Source: DASQFI01 sp035633215 (lineage in GTDB: Bacteria; Acidobacteriota; Vicinamibacteria; Vicinamibacterales; SCN-69-37). Taken from it: DNA of 64,000 nucleotides. Positions 33,272 to 44,044 of this stretch are shown here, one piece after another. Made by a program: the position numbers and the translations under genes. The stretch lies in the NCBI GenBank assembly GCA_035633215.1, contig DASQFI010000039.1, positions 186,001 to 250,000 on the forward strand, given 5' to 3'. The notes beneath the pieces were generated by a model. That model saw nothing but the letters and a program-made list of their open reading frames with translations, made no database searches and had not been told where the DNA came from. The stretch's first letter is position 1; the number at the start of each line of letters is the position of its first letter.

Positions 33272-33700
33272 ATGCCGCAGGGATCGCGTCCGGATCGTGT
33301 CGCCGAGCAGATTCGCCAGGAGATCAGTCAGCTCCTCTTGAGCGACGTGCACGATCCCGGCATCGGGCTCGTGACGCTGACGCGCGTGAAGGTCTCGCCG
33401 GACCTGCAGCTCGTGCGCGTGTTCTACACGCAAATGGGCGACGAGAAAGCGCGTGCCGCGACGCGACGCGCCCTCGAGCGCGCGACGCCGTTCCTCCGCC
33501 GGCAGCTGGGCAGTCGAATCCGGCTGCGTCGCGTGCCGGAGCTGCGCTTCGAATTCGATTCCAGCGTCGAGAACCAGGAGCGGATCGAGCGGATTCTGCT
33601 GGACCTGCAGGCCGAGCGCGAGCTGCGAGAAAATGAGGCAGGCGCCGCAGACGTGGACGCCCCAGGCACGAACACGGGCAAGCCCGAGGACGATTCATGA
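33272..33700 (+). CDS. rbfA: Ribosome-binding factor A
   Basis: RbfA is a KH-like 30S assembly factor involved in late maturation of 16S rRNA. The 142-residue product shows RPDRVAEQIRQEISQLLL, the conserved DPGIGLVTLTRVKVSPDLQLVRVF split over strands 1-2, and a C-terminal helix followed by a disordered tail. It starts one base after the ylxP stop. Its position between infB and truB matches the classical order. Confidence 0.94.
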   Translation: MPQGSRPDRVAEQIRQEISQLLLSDVHDPGIGLVTLTRVKVSPDLQLVRVFYTQMGDEKARAATRRALERATPFLRRQLGSRIRLRRVPELRFEFDSSVENQERIERILLDLQAERELRENEAGAADVDAPGTNTGKPEDDS

Positions 33701-33719
33701 TTGAGCAGCCGGATCTGGC

Positions 33720-34682
33720 ATGAGCTCCGCCGCCGTCGTCGCCGCCGCTCTGCGCGAGCGGCAGTCGTTCATTCTCACTTCACACGCCCGCCCGGATGGT
33801 GACGCGATTGGGTCGCAGCTGGCGCTGGCCTTCGCGCTCGACGCGCTCGGCAAGTCGGTGCGGCTCATCAACAAAGATCCCGTGCCCGGACCGTACCGCG
33901 CGTTCCCCGGCACCAATCGGATCGAGCTGTCGGAGCGCGCGACCGTCCCGGCCGACGCTGTCGTCCTCCTCGAGTGCAGCGAGCTCTCGCGGCCGGAGGT
34001 CGCCGGGCTCGAGCAGTACTTCATCATCAACGTCGATCACCATCTCGGCAACGAGATGTACGGCGCGGTGAACTGGTTCGACGCATCGGCGGCCGCGTGC
34101 GGCGAGATGGTGGGCGACATCATCGACGCGCTCGGCGTCGCGTGGACGCGGGAGATCGCGGCCAATCTGTATCTGGCGATCGCGACCGACACCGGGAGCT
34201 TCCGGTACGGCTCGATCTCGCCTCGCACCTTCGACAAGTGCCGGCGGATTGCCGAAGCGGGCGCGGATCCGGCGGCGCTCTCGCGGCTGATTTTCGACAG
34301 CTACAGCGTCGGGCGCGTCCGCATCATGGGCACGCTGCTCAGGGCCATGGAGCTGTACCACGCCGATCGACTCGCCGTGCTGCACGTCGACGACGAGCTC
34401 CTGGCCGACGCAGCCGCGACGATCGACGACACCGAAGGCCTCGTGAACCTGCCGCTCGGTGCGCGCGAGGTCGTCTCGGTCGTCCTGTTCAAGCGGCAAT
34501 CCGCGGGCACCTACCGCGTGAGCCTGCGGTCGAAAGGCGACCTCGACGTGCGGGCGGTCGCCGCGAAATGGTCGGGCGGCGGCCACAAAAATGCCGCCGG
34601 ATGTACGGTGTCGGGTGACTATGAAAAGATCAAGCAGGCGTTTGTGCAGGAAATCGGCGTCAAACTGAAATCTTTAGTCTGA
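33720..34682 (+). CDS. nrnA: DHH-family phosphoesterase, NrnA-like
   Basis: This 320-residue protein is a DHH/DHHA1 phosphoesterase like NrnA, which degrades short oligoribonucleotides (nanoRNA), and sometimes pAp or cyclic-di-AMP intermediates. The metal motifs are HARPDGD (22-28), DHH (106-108) and an Asp in AIATDTGSFRYG. The DHHA1 substrate motif SGGGHKNAAG is near the C-terminus. Its place in the nusA-infB-rbfA-truB operon is typical. Its TGA is part of the left arm of the inverted repeat at 34679-34892. Confidence 0.93.
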   Translation: MSSAAVVAAALRERQSFILTSHARPDGDAIGSQLALAFALDALGKSVRLINKDPVPGPYRAFPGTNRIELSERATVPADAVVLLECSELSRPEVAGLEQYFIINVDHHLGNEMYGAVNWFDASAAACGEMVGDIIDALGVAWTREIAANLYLAIATDTGSFRYGSISPRTFDKCRRIAEAGADPAALSRLIFDSYSVGRVRIMGTLLRAMELYHADRLAVLHVDDELLADAAATIDDTEGLVNLPLGAREVVSVVLFKRQSAGTYRVSLRSKGDLDVRAVAAKWSGGGHKNAAGCTVSGDYEKIKQAFVQEIGVKLKSLV

Positions 34683-34892
34683 AATCTGCAATCGGGTGCT
34701 TGCATCGGGAAATCCGGAAATCTGAAGTCCGGCGTCAGCGCCGAGTGGTGTTCTGTGCCGACGACCAGATTCCAGATTCTCGATTTCAGATTCCCCGATA
34801 GACTCCCAGATTCCCAGATTCCCAGATAGATTCCAGATTCGCCGATTATCGATTCCAGACCAGATTACAGATTCCCAGATTGCAGATTTCAG
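34679..34892. repeat. Inverted-repeat element exactly filling the nrnA-truB gap
   Basis: The left arm CTGAAATCTGCAATC (34679-34693) contains the nrnA stop codon. It is perfectly complementary over 15 bases to GATTGCAGATTTCAG (34878-34892), which ends at the base before the truB ATG. Between them lie many direct copies of CAGATTC/CCAGATT words (34760-34880) and reverse copies (GAAATCTG, GGAAATC) on the left side. The element is A/T-richer than the genes. The truB start has no Shine-Dalgarno sequence of its own, only the repeat arm. Confidence 0.75.
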
Positions 34893-35783
34893 ATGGACGG
34901 AGTTCTTCTCATCGACAAGCCCCCCGGCCCGACATCGCACGACGTCGTCGCGCGGCTGCGCGGCACCAGCCGGGAGCGCAGCATCGGGCACACGGGCACG
35001 CTCGATCCACGCGCCACCGGGCTCTTGCCGCTCGTCTGCGGCCGAGCCACGCGGCTCGCCTCGCTGCTCTCCGGAGACGACAAGGTCTACGAAGCCACGA
35101 TTCGTCTGGGCTGGGCGACCGACACGGACGACGCCGACGGGCAGTCGCTGGGACCGCCGTCCAGCCAGCTTCCGACCGATGCGGACATCGAGGAGGCGGC
35201 GCGCGCGTTTCGCGGAACGTTCGACCAGATGCCGCCGACACACTCGGCCAAGCGGCTGGGCGGACACAAGGCCTACGACCTGGCGCGGAATGCGGCGCCG
35301 GTCGCGCTGCGGGCCGTCCCCGTGACGGTGCGCGCCCTGGACCTCACGGGACGCGAGGGCGACGAACTGTATCTCCGCGTGACCGCCACGGCCGGGTTTT
35401 ACGTGCGCGCGCTGGCCCGCGATCTTGGCGACACGCTCGGCTGCGGCGCGCATCTCCTGGCGCTGCGGCGGACCCGCAGCGGCGCCTTCGATGTGGCCGG
35501 GGCCCTGCCGCTCGCCGCGGCCGAGCGGCTCGGGCCGGGTGTGGCGGCGCACGTGATTGCGCCGGCCGCGGCGCTGCCCCACCTGCCCTCAGTGCAGGTC
35601 ACCGCTTCGGGCCTGAAACGAGCCGTTCATGGCAATGCGCTCGGGCCGGAACACCTCGAGGGCCGCTCTATTCCGCCCCACGGGGCGGGCGGTCCGGTGC
35701 GGGTCCTGGGGCCGGACGGCCAGCTCGTCGCGCTCGCGCATTCGCGCGGCGGAGCTTTGCATCCGGCTGTCGTACTCGGATAA
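34893..35783 (+). CDS. truB: tRNA pseudouridine-55 synthase TruB
   Basis: TruB makes pseudouridine 55 in the T-loop of tRNAs. The 296-residue protein has the N-terminal GVLLIDKPPGPTSHDVV, the catalytic D38 in GHTGTLDPRATGLLPL, the RNA-binding KVYEATIRLGWATDTDD and the thumb region (FYVRALARDLG). A PUA-like C-terminal part is present (GPVRVLGPDGQLVALA). The start codon directly follows the inverted repeat arm with no visible ribosome-binding site, so translation may depend on coupling or on the structure of that element. Confidence 0.95.
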   Translation: MDGVLLIDKPPGPTSHDVVARLRGTSRERSIGHTGTLDPRATGLLPLVCGRATRLASLLSGDDKVYEATIRLGWATDTDDADGQSLGPPSSQLPTDADIEEAARAFRGTFDQMPPTHSAKRLGGHKAYDLARNAAPVALRAVPVTVRALDLTGREGDELYLRVTATAGFYVRALARDLGDTLGCGAHLLALRRTRSGAFDVAGALPLAAAERLGPGVAAHVIAPAAALPHLPSVQVTASGLKRAVHGNALGPEHLEGRSIPPHGAGGPVRVLGPDGQLVALAHSRGGALHPAVVLG

Positions 35784-35879
35784 CATTGATCGTTGCTGCA
35801 GTTGCGAATGACGGCAGCAGTGGAACGGCGATCCGGTCTCGCACCCCAGCGCGCTCTGGATTGTTCGTGGAGGGCTCCT

Positions 35880-36146
35880 GTGCTGACCAACGAACGGAAG
35901 ACTGACGTCATCGGCACGTACCGCAAGCACGACGGCGACACTGGATCCCCGGAAGTGCAAGTCGCGCTCCTGAGCGAGCGCATCAACTACCTCACCGAAC
36001 ACTTCAAAACGCACGTCAAGGATCATCACTCCCGGCGCGGGCTGCTGAAGCTCGTCGGCCAGCGGCGGCGGCTGCTGGACTACCTCAAGCGCAAGGATGC
36101 CGATCGGTACGGCGAATTGATCCGCAAGCTCGGAATCAGAAAATAG
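35880..36146 (+). CDS. rpsO: Ribosomal protein S15 (uS15)
   Basis: S15 is a primary 16S rRNA-binding protein of the small subunit. The 88-residue product is of standard length and shows DTGSPEVQVALLSERINYLT and the conserved HHSRRGLLKLVGQRRRLLDYL. I use GTG 35880, which has GGAGGG five bases upstream; the open frame extends 29 codons upstream without matching S15. The 96-base leader might contain the S15 autoregulatory site known in other bacteria, but I could not define a convincing fold. Confidence 0.96.
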   Translation: MLTNERKTDVIGTYRKHDGDTGSPEVQVALLSERINYLTEHFKTHVKDHHSRRGLLKLVGQRRRLLDYLKRKDADRYGELIRKLGIRK

Positions 36147-36148
36147 TC

Positions 36149-36170
36149 GGGGACGGGGCTCCCCGTCCCC
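36149..36170 (+). terminator. Strong hairpin between rpsO and pnp
   Basis: GGGGACGGGG and CCCCGTCCCC form a perfect 10-base stem around CT, starting right after the rpsO stop and ending 18 bases before the pnp ATG. There is no T-run, so it is more likely an RNA-processing or stabilising hairpin than a full terminator. In E. coli the rpsO-pnp junction also carries terminator and RNase III hairpins. Confidence 0.65.
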
Positions 36171-36188
36171 CTACACACTCCTGACCCC

Positions 36189-38420
<2,232 letters not shown>

Positions 38421-38421
38421 C

Positions 38422-38488
38422 AATCGGGTAATGGGTAATCGGGTAATGGAAGGGCTTTCCCAATTACCAAATTACCCATTACCCAATT
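38422..38488. repeat. GGGTAAT inverted repeat after pnp
   Basis: Tandem GGGTAAT words on the left (AATCGGGTAATGGGTAATC..., 38422-38449) face ATTACCC words on the right (38459-38488) around a short AAGGGCTTT loop, so nearly 28 bases can pair with a few mismatches. It begins one base after the pnp stop and could stabilise or end the pnp mRNA. Confidence 0.65.
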
Positions 38489-38551
38489 ACCAATGGATTT
38501 GCCTCCCCAGTCCGATAACCGAGCAGACACGTCTAACTAATAGAGGTCTGC

Positions 38552-38944
38552 ATGTCGACTCGTCCTCCTCGCGGCTGGTTCAGTCCGGTTTTCGTCATCG
38601 GTCTGGCGCTGACGTGCGTCGTGGAGGGCGCGATCGTGATGGTCGCGCAGAACCGCCGCGACATTTCGGTCAGCGCGCGCAAGTACAGCTACCAGTCCGG
38701 CAGCGGCGGCGACATCCGCGTGCAGAAGGACGACCTCGTCCGCATCACGTTTTCCGCCGAAGACATCCCGCACAGCTTCACGATCGACCGCTACCGCATC
38801 AGCAAGCGCGCCGAGCCCGGGAAGCCCGTCACGTTCGAATTCCGCGCCGACCAGGCCGGCGAGTTCGAAATCTACTGCAACCTCACGATTGACGAGCAGT
38901 GCGCGCAGAAGATGAAGGGCAGACTCGTCGTTGAGGGGAAGTGA
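38552..38944 (+). CDS. Membrane-anchored cupredoxin-like protein
   Basis: This 130-residue protein has one N-terminal membrane segment (VFVIGLALTCVVEGAIVMVA) and a cupredoxin domain facing the periplasm, resembling the copper domain of cytochrome c oxidase subunit II. A ligand-like His occurs in DIPHSFTID, and two Cys and a Met in YCNLTIDEQCAQKMKG. The usual C-x3-C-x3-H-x2-M arrangement of the binuclear CuA site is not kept: the cysteines are eight residues apart and no His follows them. It may bind one copper, or be a periplasmic copper/redox protein of unknown role. No oxidase genes are next to it. Confidence 0.75.
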   Translation: MSTRPPRGWFSPVFVIGLALTCVVEGAIVMVAQNRRDISVSARKYSYQSGSGGDIRVQKDDLVRITFSAEDIPHSFTIDRYRISKRAEPGKPVTFEFRADQAGEFEIYCNLTIDEQCAQKMKGRLVVEGK

Positions 38945-39070
38945 AATGACCTCGGGGTCGCTCGTGCGTGTGAAATGACCTCGGGGGTCATTTCCGCAGA
39001 CAACCGCAGCAGGAAATGACCCCCGAGGTCATTTCACAGATCCGCACGAACGACCCAGAGATCATTTCAC
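38941..39070. repeat. Nested perfect palindrome spanning two convergent stop codons
   Basis: The inner arms 38970-38995 and 39012-39037 (GTGAAATGACCTCGGGGGTC...) are perfectly complementary over 26 bases around a 16-base loop. The outer arms 38941-38968 and 39043-39070 pair over 28 bases with about four mismatches. The stop codons of the cupredoxin gene (38942-38944) and of the M48 gene (39067-39069 on the other strand) both lie inside the outer arms, so both genes end in AAGTGAAATGA-type text. It could serve as a two-way terminator, although no T-run is present. Confidence 0.85.
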
Positions 39071-40185
39071 TTCTTCTCCCGATACGCCGACGACAGCGCG
39101 AGCCGCTGCTCGAGCGTCGGATGCCGGTGGAAGAGCCAGCGCGTCAGCGCTGACGGACGATCCTCGACCAGATGGCGCGCGCCGAGCCGCCGGATCGCGC
39201 TCGAAAACGCGTCGGCGCCGCCGGTGAGATCGAGCGCGAACTCGTCGGCGCGGCGCTCCTGCAGACGCGAGTGCGCGTGACGGAGCGGCGTCAGGAACAG
39301 CCACACCGATCCGGCGACCAGCGTGACGAAGGGCAGCGCGGCCAGGTCGCGCGGCCCGGCGAGCGCGAGCGCCGGGGCCGCCCAGTCGAGCGCGCGGTCC
39401 GCGGCGAAGAGCGCGACCGCCAGAACGGATGCGTCGAGCGCAAGCGTGCGCCAGAGATCGCGGTGCGCGTGGTGCCCGAGCTCGTGCGCCACGACGACGG
39501 AGATCTCGTCGTCGGACCAGTCGCGGAGCAGCTCGGACGAGAGAAAGATGCGGCGCGAACGGCCGGTGCCCGCGACCATCGCCGTCGCCCGCTCGGACTC
39601 GTCGAGCTGCATCTCCTCGACGCCAGCGACGGGCACCGTCGCGCGCGCGGCCAGCGCGTTCAGCCGCGCCGCCAGGTCCGCGCGGGCCAGCGGCCGGACG
39701 TCGGCGAGCCGGGCCAGCAGCCGCGGGGCGCCGTGCAGCGCCGCGACCAGGGCGCCGGCGAGCAGGGCGCCCGCCATCGCCCACCACCAGCCGCCCGCGA
39801 TCCACACCGACACCGTCAGCGCCGTGCCCGCGACGAGCGCCGCCGGCAGCGCGACGAGCGTCGCGTGCGCCTGCGCGGCGAGCACGTCCTCGACCGCAAT
39901 CGACGAGCGCGCGTAGCGGCGATCCACGCGCAGCCCGAGATACAGCATCGCGGGCAGCGCCGCCAGTTCCCACGCGACGACGACGAGGATGACGAAGATG
40001 ACGAGGGCGAGCGCGGCGCGCGGCAGGTCGGGCAGCCCGAGGCCGAATCCCATGGCGCCCGTCGCCAGCCAGCGCGAGAGCGGCGTCAGGGCCACCAGCG
40101 CGAGCATCGCGGCGCCGGACACCACACCGGCGGTCTCGGCGCGGCGGCGGTAGCGGTGGTATCTGGCAGCTTTCGACTCGTTCAT
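39067..40185 (-). CDS. M48-family membrane metalloprotease
   Basis: This 372-residue protein is an integral-membrane zinc metalloprotease of the STE24/M48 family. Several hydrophobic segments precede the zinc motif HELGH (234-238), and the third ligand is probably E315 in ERRADEFAL. These enzymes cut CAAX proteins in eukaryotes; in bacteria they are linked to membrane protein quality control. ATG 40185 gives the start MNESKAARYHRYRRR; an upstream in-frame extension lies inside the repeat. It follows smc in the same direction across a 157-base repeat-filled gap. Confidence 0.9.
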   Translation of the reverse strand: MNESKAARYHRYRRRAETAGVVSGAAMLALVALTPLSRWLATGAMGFGLGLPDLPRAALALVIFVILVVVAWELAALPAMLYLGLRVDRRYARSSIAVEDVLAAQAHATLVALPAALVAGTALTVSVWIAGGWWWAMAGALLAGALVAALHGAPRLLARLADVRPLARADLAARLNALAARATVPVAGVEEMQLDESERATAMVAGTGRSRRIFLSSELLRDWSDDEISVVVAHELGHHAHRDLWRTLALDASVLAVALFAADRALDWAAPALALAGPRDLAALPFVTLVAGSVWLFLTPLRHAHSRLQERRADEFALDLTGGADAFSSAIRRLGARHLVEDRPSALTRWLFHRHPTLEQRLALSSAYREKK

Positions 40186-40186
40186 T

Positions 40187-40334
40187 GTCAGGCCGATCGC
40201 CGCAGGCCGAAGGCCGCAGGCGGAAACCCCGACAGCTTCAACGGGCGCAGCCAACACGCCGCCTCAGGAGCCAGTGCGGACGGCGCGGGAGCCGTTTCCC
40301 ACTTCGGCCTATGGCCCTCGGCCTTCGGCCTGAC
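40187..40334. repeat. GGCCGAAGGCC inverted repeat between smc and the M48 gene
   Basis: GTCAGGCC at 40187-40194 pairs with GGCCTGAC at 40327-40334. The neighbouring word CGGCCTTCGGCC on the right matches CCGAAGGCCG on the left after a 14-base interruption. The left end sits one base from the M48 start codon (read on the minus strand), so the element again abuts a gene start. Confidence 0.55.
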
Positions 40335-40342
40335 ACCGACCA

Positions 40343-43300
40343 TCAGTTCAACTGCACCGAGATCAATTTCGACACGCCCGGTTCCTCCATCGTCACGCCG
40401 TACAGGCGGTTGGCGATTTCCATCGTCTTGCGGTTGTGCGTGATGAGGATGAACTGGGTGTTCGTCTGCATGCCGAGGAGCATCTCGACGAAGCGGCCGA
40501 TGTTCGCGTCGTCGAGCGGCGCGTCGATCTCGTCGAGGAGGCAGAACGGGCTCGGCCGGTACTTGAAAATCGCGAACATCAGCGCCATCGCGGTGAGCGC
40601 CTTCTCGCCGCCCGACAGGAGCTGAACGTTCTGGAGGCGCTTGCCGGGCGGCTGCGCGATGATGTCGATGCCGCTTTCGGGATCGTTTTCCTGATCGATC
40701 AGCACCAACCCCGCGCGCCCGCCGCCGAAGAGCGTCGTGAACGTCTCCTGGAAGTGCTGGTTGATCATCAGAAACGCGACCTCGAAGCGCTCGCGCGTGG
40801 TCTTGTCGATCTTGCGAATCGCCTCGCCGGTCTGCGCGATCGCGTCCAGGAGGTCCTTGCGCTGGGTCGTGAGGAACGTGTGGCGGGACTCGAGCTCGTC
40901 GAACTGCTCGATCGCCATCATGTTCACGGGGCCGAGGCGCTCGATCTTGCGCTTGAGATCGGCGATGACTTCCTCGGCCGTGAGCGGCTGCGATTCGTCG
41001 AGATCGGGTTCGGCGCTTTCCGCCTGCGCATCCGCGCCCGCCTCCGGTCCCGCGTCCTCGTCTTCGTCGGGCTCGGCCGCGCTCGCGATCCGCCGCGCCG
41101 GCGCCACCAGCTCGCCCGCCTGATCCATGCGCGCGACGGCGGCAACCACGTCGTCGAGCGACGTGCCGACCGCCTCGAGACAGGCTGACGCGAGATGCGC
41201 CAGGTCGGACGTGGCGGTCGCCTTCGCCACCTCGGACTGCGTGACCTCGGCGCGGACGCCGTCGAGCGCATGACGCGCGCCGCGGATCTCGTGGTCGCCG
41301 GTGTTGAATTCGTCGCGCAGCGCGACCACCCGCTCGTCGTGTCCGCGCATCGTGACCTTCAGCTCGTCGAGGGCCCGCACGTCGCCGTCGAGCGCGCGTT
41401 CGGTCTCGCGGATCGACGTTCGGAGCTCCTCGCGCCTGACCTCGGTCCGCTGGATGTCCGCCCGGCGCCCGGTGATGCGATCATCGAGATCGCGCGCGGC
41501 CTCCTCGAGCCTGGCGACCTCGGTTTCGAGCGAGGACGCGCGCTCGACGAGGGCGGCCTGTTCGGTGCGCGCCTCGGTGACGAGACGCATCCTGCCCTCG
41601 GCGTACCCGCGCGACGACTGCAGTCTTGCCTGCACCCCGTCGAGCCGGCCTTCCGCATCGCGCTGCTGGCTTTCGTGCAACGCGATCGCCGCCGCGGATT
41701 CCTGACGGCGCTGCTCGGCCGTTCGCTCTTCTTCGTCGGCGCGGCTGCGCTCGGTCGCGACGACTTCGAGACGCCGGCCCAAGCGGCCCAGATCGTCGGA
41801 CGTGCGTCCGACCTGCGCCTCGAGCCCGACAATCGCTTTCTCCTGCCCGTGCTGCTCGGCGACGAGCGCGACGAGCGACGCCTCGGTCACCGGCAGCGCG
41901 GCATCGAGCGCCGCGCGCTCCAGCGTCATCTTCTGGATCTCGGCACCCATGGCCTGGACGTCGTCGCGCAGCGACAGCATCTCGGCCCGGCTCTCGAGAA
42001 TGCCGCGGACATCCTGGTGCGCGCCGCCCTGGACGAGCCAATGGCCGCGAAACACCTCGCCCGTGCGGGCAGCGACGGGGACGGAGACGGTCTCCGCGAG
42101 CTCGCGGGCGGCGTCGAACGACTCGGCAATGAGCGCGCGGCCGACGAGACGACCCAGGACCGCGGCGTGCGGGCCGGTCGCGCGCACGACGCTTGCAAGC
42201 GCCTGCGTGCCCTGCGGGACCACGAGGGGCGGCTCGGCCGGGGCCTGACCCTTTGCATCGTCGAGCACGACGAAGCCGCAGCGGCCGGCGTTGTGCTCGG
42301 CGAGCAGACCGAACGCGGTCGTCACGTCGGCCGCGCGATCGACGATGACGTGCTGGAGCAGGTCGCCCATGAGCGCGTCCACGGCGCGCTCGAACGATCG
42401 CTCGACCTGCAGGTGATCGGCGACGGCGCCGTGCGAGCGCACGCTCTTTCCGGTGTCCTCGAGGAGAAACCGGGCGGCATCGCCGAACGTCGCGCGGCTG
42501 GCGTCGAGCTCCTCGAGCGATCGCAGGCGCGCTTCCTTGCCCGCCAGATCGCGTCCGGTCACGGCAAGCGCCTGTCCGATGCGCTCGCGATCGGCCCGCC
42601 GGCCGGCCAGCTCAGCCTCCACGCTGGCGCGCCGGCGGGCGGCGATCTCGAGGGCCGCGCGCGCTTCGTCGAGCGCGCGATGGGCGGTCTCGTACTCGGT
42701 ACGGGTGCGCTCGGCCTCGGCGCCAAGCTCGCGTGCTTCGAGGTCCAGCCGCTCGCGCTCGGCGGCGACGCGATCGCGGACAGCCGCGGCATTGTCACGG
42801 GCCTGGCGCAGGGCGCCGAGCGTCGTGGTCGACGCGAGCACCGCCGCGCGCGTGGAGTCGGATTCCTGCTCGACCGCCTGGACGGCCGTCTGCGCGGCAG
42901 CGTAATCGGCCTCGTGCGCGTCGACGCGCGACCCGGCCTGTTCCAGCGACTGCCGCACGCGCGTGGCGGCGTCGCGCTGGGTGTCGATCGCGACCCTGGC
43001 CGGTCCGCGGCGGCCTTCGAGATCGCGCGTCTCGGTCGCGAACACTTCGGCCTGCCGCGCGAGCTCGTCGATTTGCTGCTTGTCGAACTGAATCTGCTGC
43101 TGGCGCCGGCCGATCTCGAGCTCGCGCGCGTGCGCCTGCTCGCGGGTGCTCGTGGCGCCGGACTCGGCCTCGGTCAAACCCAGCCGCAGCCGCTCGAGCG
43201 CCGTCTCGAGCTCGGCGACGTGCGCGGCCGCGCCGGCTTCGCGCGCGCGGGCATCCTGGAGGCGCTTCTCGGCCGCTTCGCTGTCGGAGGCCAGCGTCTC

Positions 43301-44044
43301 GTAGCGGTGTGCGAACTGCACCTGCTCCCAGCGCCGCAGCTCCTCGCGCAGCCGGCGGTACCGGCGCGCGCGTGCCGCCTGGCGCTTCAGCGCGCCGCGC
43401 TGTTTCTCGACCTCGAAGACGATGTCGTCGATGCGCGTCAGGTTCAGCTGCGCCGCTTCGAGCTTCAGCTCGGCGGCCCGGCGGCGGGACTTATATTTCG
43501 TCACGCCCGCCGCTTCCTCGATCAGCGCCCGGCGCTCGGCCGGCCGCGACGAGAGAATCTGGCCGATCTTGCCCTGCTCGATCACGGCGTACGCCTTGAT
43601 GCCGAGACCCGAGTCCATGAGCAGGTCGTGTACGTCGCGCAGCCGGCAGACCGCGCCGTCGATCAGGTATTCGCTTTCCCCGGACCGGTACAGCCGGCGG
43701 CCGATCTCGACGTCGCGCGTGACGAGCGGCTGCTCGTCCAGCAGTTCGTCGACGATCGTCGCGGCGGCCATCGCCGCCTGCGCGACCTCGGTGAGCTTCA
43801 GCCGGACTTCGGCGGCGGCGGTGGGCTTGCGCGCGTCGCTGCCGTTGAAGATCACGTCCTCCATGCGCTCGCCGCGCAGGCTCTTGGCGCTCTGCTCGCC
43901 AAGCACCCACGTGATCGCATCGACGACGTTGCTCTTGCCGCAGCCGTTCGGCCCGACAATGGCGGTCACGCCATCGTCGAACCCGAGCTCGGCGCGATCG
44001 GGAAAGCTCTTGAACCCGGAGATGTGCAGCTTCGACAAACGCAT
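40343..44044 (-). CDS. smc: Chromosome segregation protein SMC
   Basis: SMC is the ATPase core of bacterial condensin and organises and segregates the chromosome. The 1233-residue protein has the N-terminal Walker A GPNGCGKSN (31-39), two long coiled-coil arms rich in E/R/A separated by a hinge (about 500-680, with FGDAARFLLEDTG near its start), and the C-terminal signature LLSGGEKALTAMAL followed by Walker B CLLDEIDAPLDDAN. An acidic insert (EPDEDEDAGPEAGADAQ) lies in the second arm near the head. ATG 44044 begins the canonical MRLSKLHISGFKSF. The partners scpA and scpB are not in the window. Confidence 0.97.
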   Translation of the reverse strand: MRLSKLHISGFKSFPDRAELGFDDGVTAIVGPNGCGKSNVVDAITWVLGEQSAKSLRGERMEDVIFNGSDARKPTAAAEVRLKLTEVAQAAMAAATIVDELLDEQPLVTRDVEIGRRLYRSGESEYLIDGAVCRLRDVHDLLMDSGLGIKAYAVIEQGKIGQILSSRPAERRALIEEAAGVTKYKSRRRAAELKLEAAQLNLTRIDDIVFEVEKQRGALKRQAARARRYRRLREELRRWEQVQFAHRYETLASDSEAAEKRLQDARAREAGAAAHVAELETALERLRLGLTEAESGATSTREQAHARELEIGRRQQQIQFDKQQIDELARQAEVFATETRDLEGRRGPARVAIDTQRDAATRVRQSLEQAGSRVDAHEADYAAAQTAVQAVEQESDSTRAAVLASTTTLGALRQARDNAAAVRDRVAAERERLDLEARELGAEAERTRTEYETAHRALDEARAALEIAARRRASVEAELAGRRADRERIGQALAVTGRDLAGKEARLRSLEELDASRATFGDAARFLLEDTGKSVRSHGAVADHLQVERSFERAVDALMGDLLQHVIVDRAADVTTAFGLLAEHNAGRCGFVVLDDAKGQAPAEPPLVVPQGTQALASVVRATGPHAAVLGRLVGRALIAESFDAARELAETVSVPVAARTGEVFRGHWLVQGGAHQDVRGILESRAEMLSLRDDVQAMGAEIQKMTLERAALDAALPVTEASLVALVAEQHGQEKAIVGLEAQVGRTSDDLGRLGRRLEVVATERSRADEEERTAEQRRQESAAAIALHESQQRDAEGRLDGVQARLQSSRGYAEGRMRLVTEARTEQAALVERASSLETEVARLEEAARDLDDRITGRRADIQRTEVRREELRTSIRETERALDGDVRALDELKVTMRGHDERVVALRDEFNTGDHEIRGARHALDGVRAEVTQSEVAKATATSDLAHLASACLEAVGTSLDDVVAAVARMDQAGELVAPARRIASAAEPDEDEDAGPEAGADAQAESAEPDLDESQPLTAEEVIADLKRKIERLGPVNMMAIEQFDELESRHTFLTTQRKDLLDAIAQTGEAIRKIDKTTRERFEVAFLMINQHFQETFTTLFGGGRAGLVLIDQENDPESGIDIIAQPPGKRLQNVQLLSGGEKALTAMALMFAIFKYRPSPFCLLDEIDAPLDDANIGRFVEMLLGMQTNTQFILITHNRKTMEIANRLYGVTMEEPGVSKLISVQLN

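Noticed and set aside
34740..34880. CRISPR-like short repeats between nrnA and truB
   Set aside because: The repeated words are 7-11 bases with no regular unique spacers, occur in both orientations and have no cas genes nearby.
35784..35879. S15 autoregulatory leader RNA upstream of rpsO
   Set aside because: Only short complementary words (TGCTGC / GCAGCA) were found; no fold resembling known S15-binding leaders could be supported by eye.
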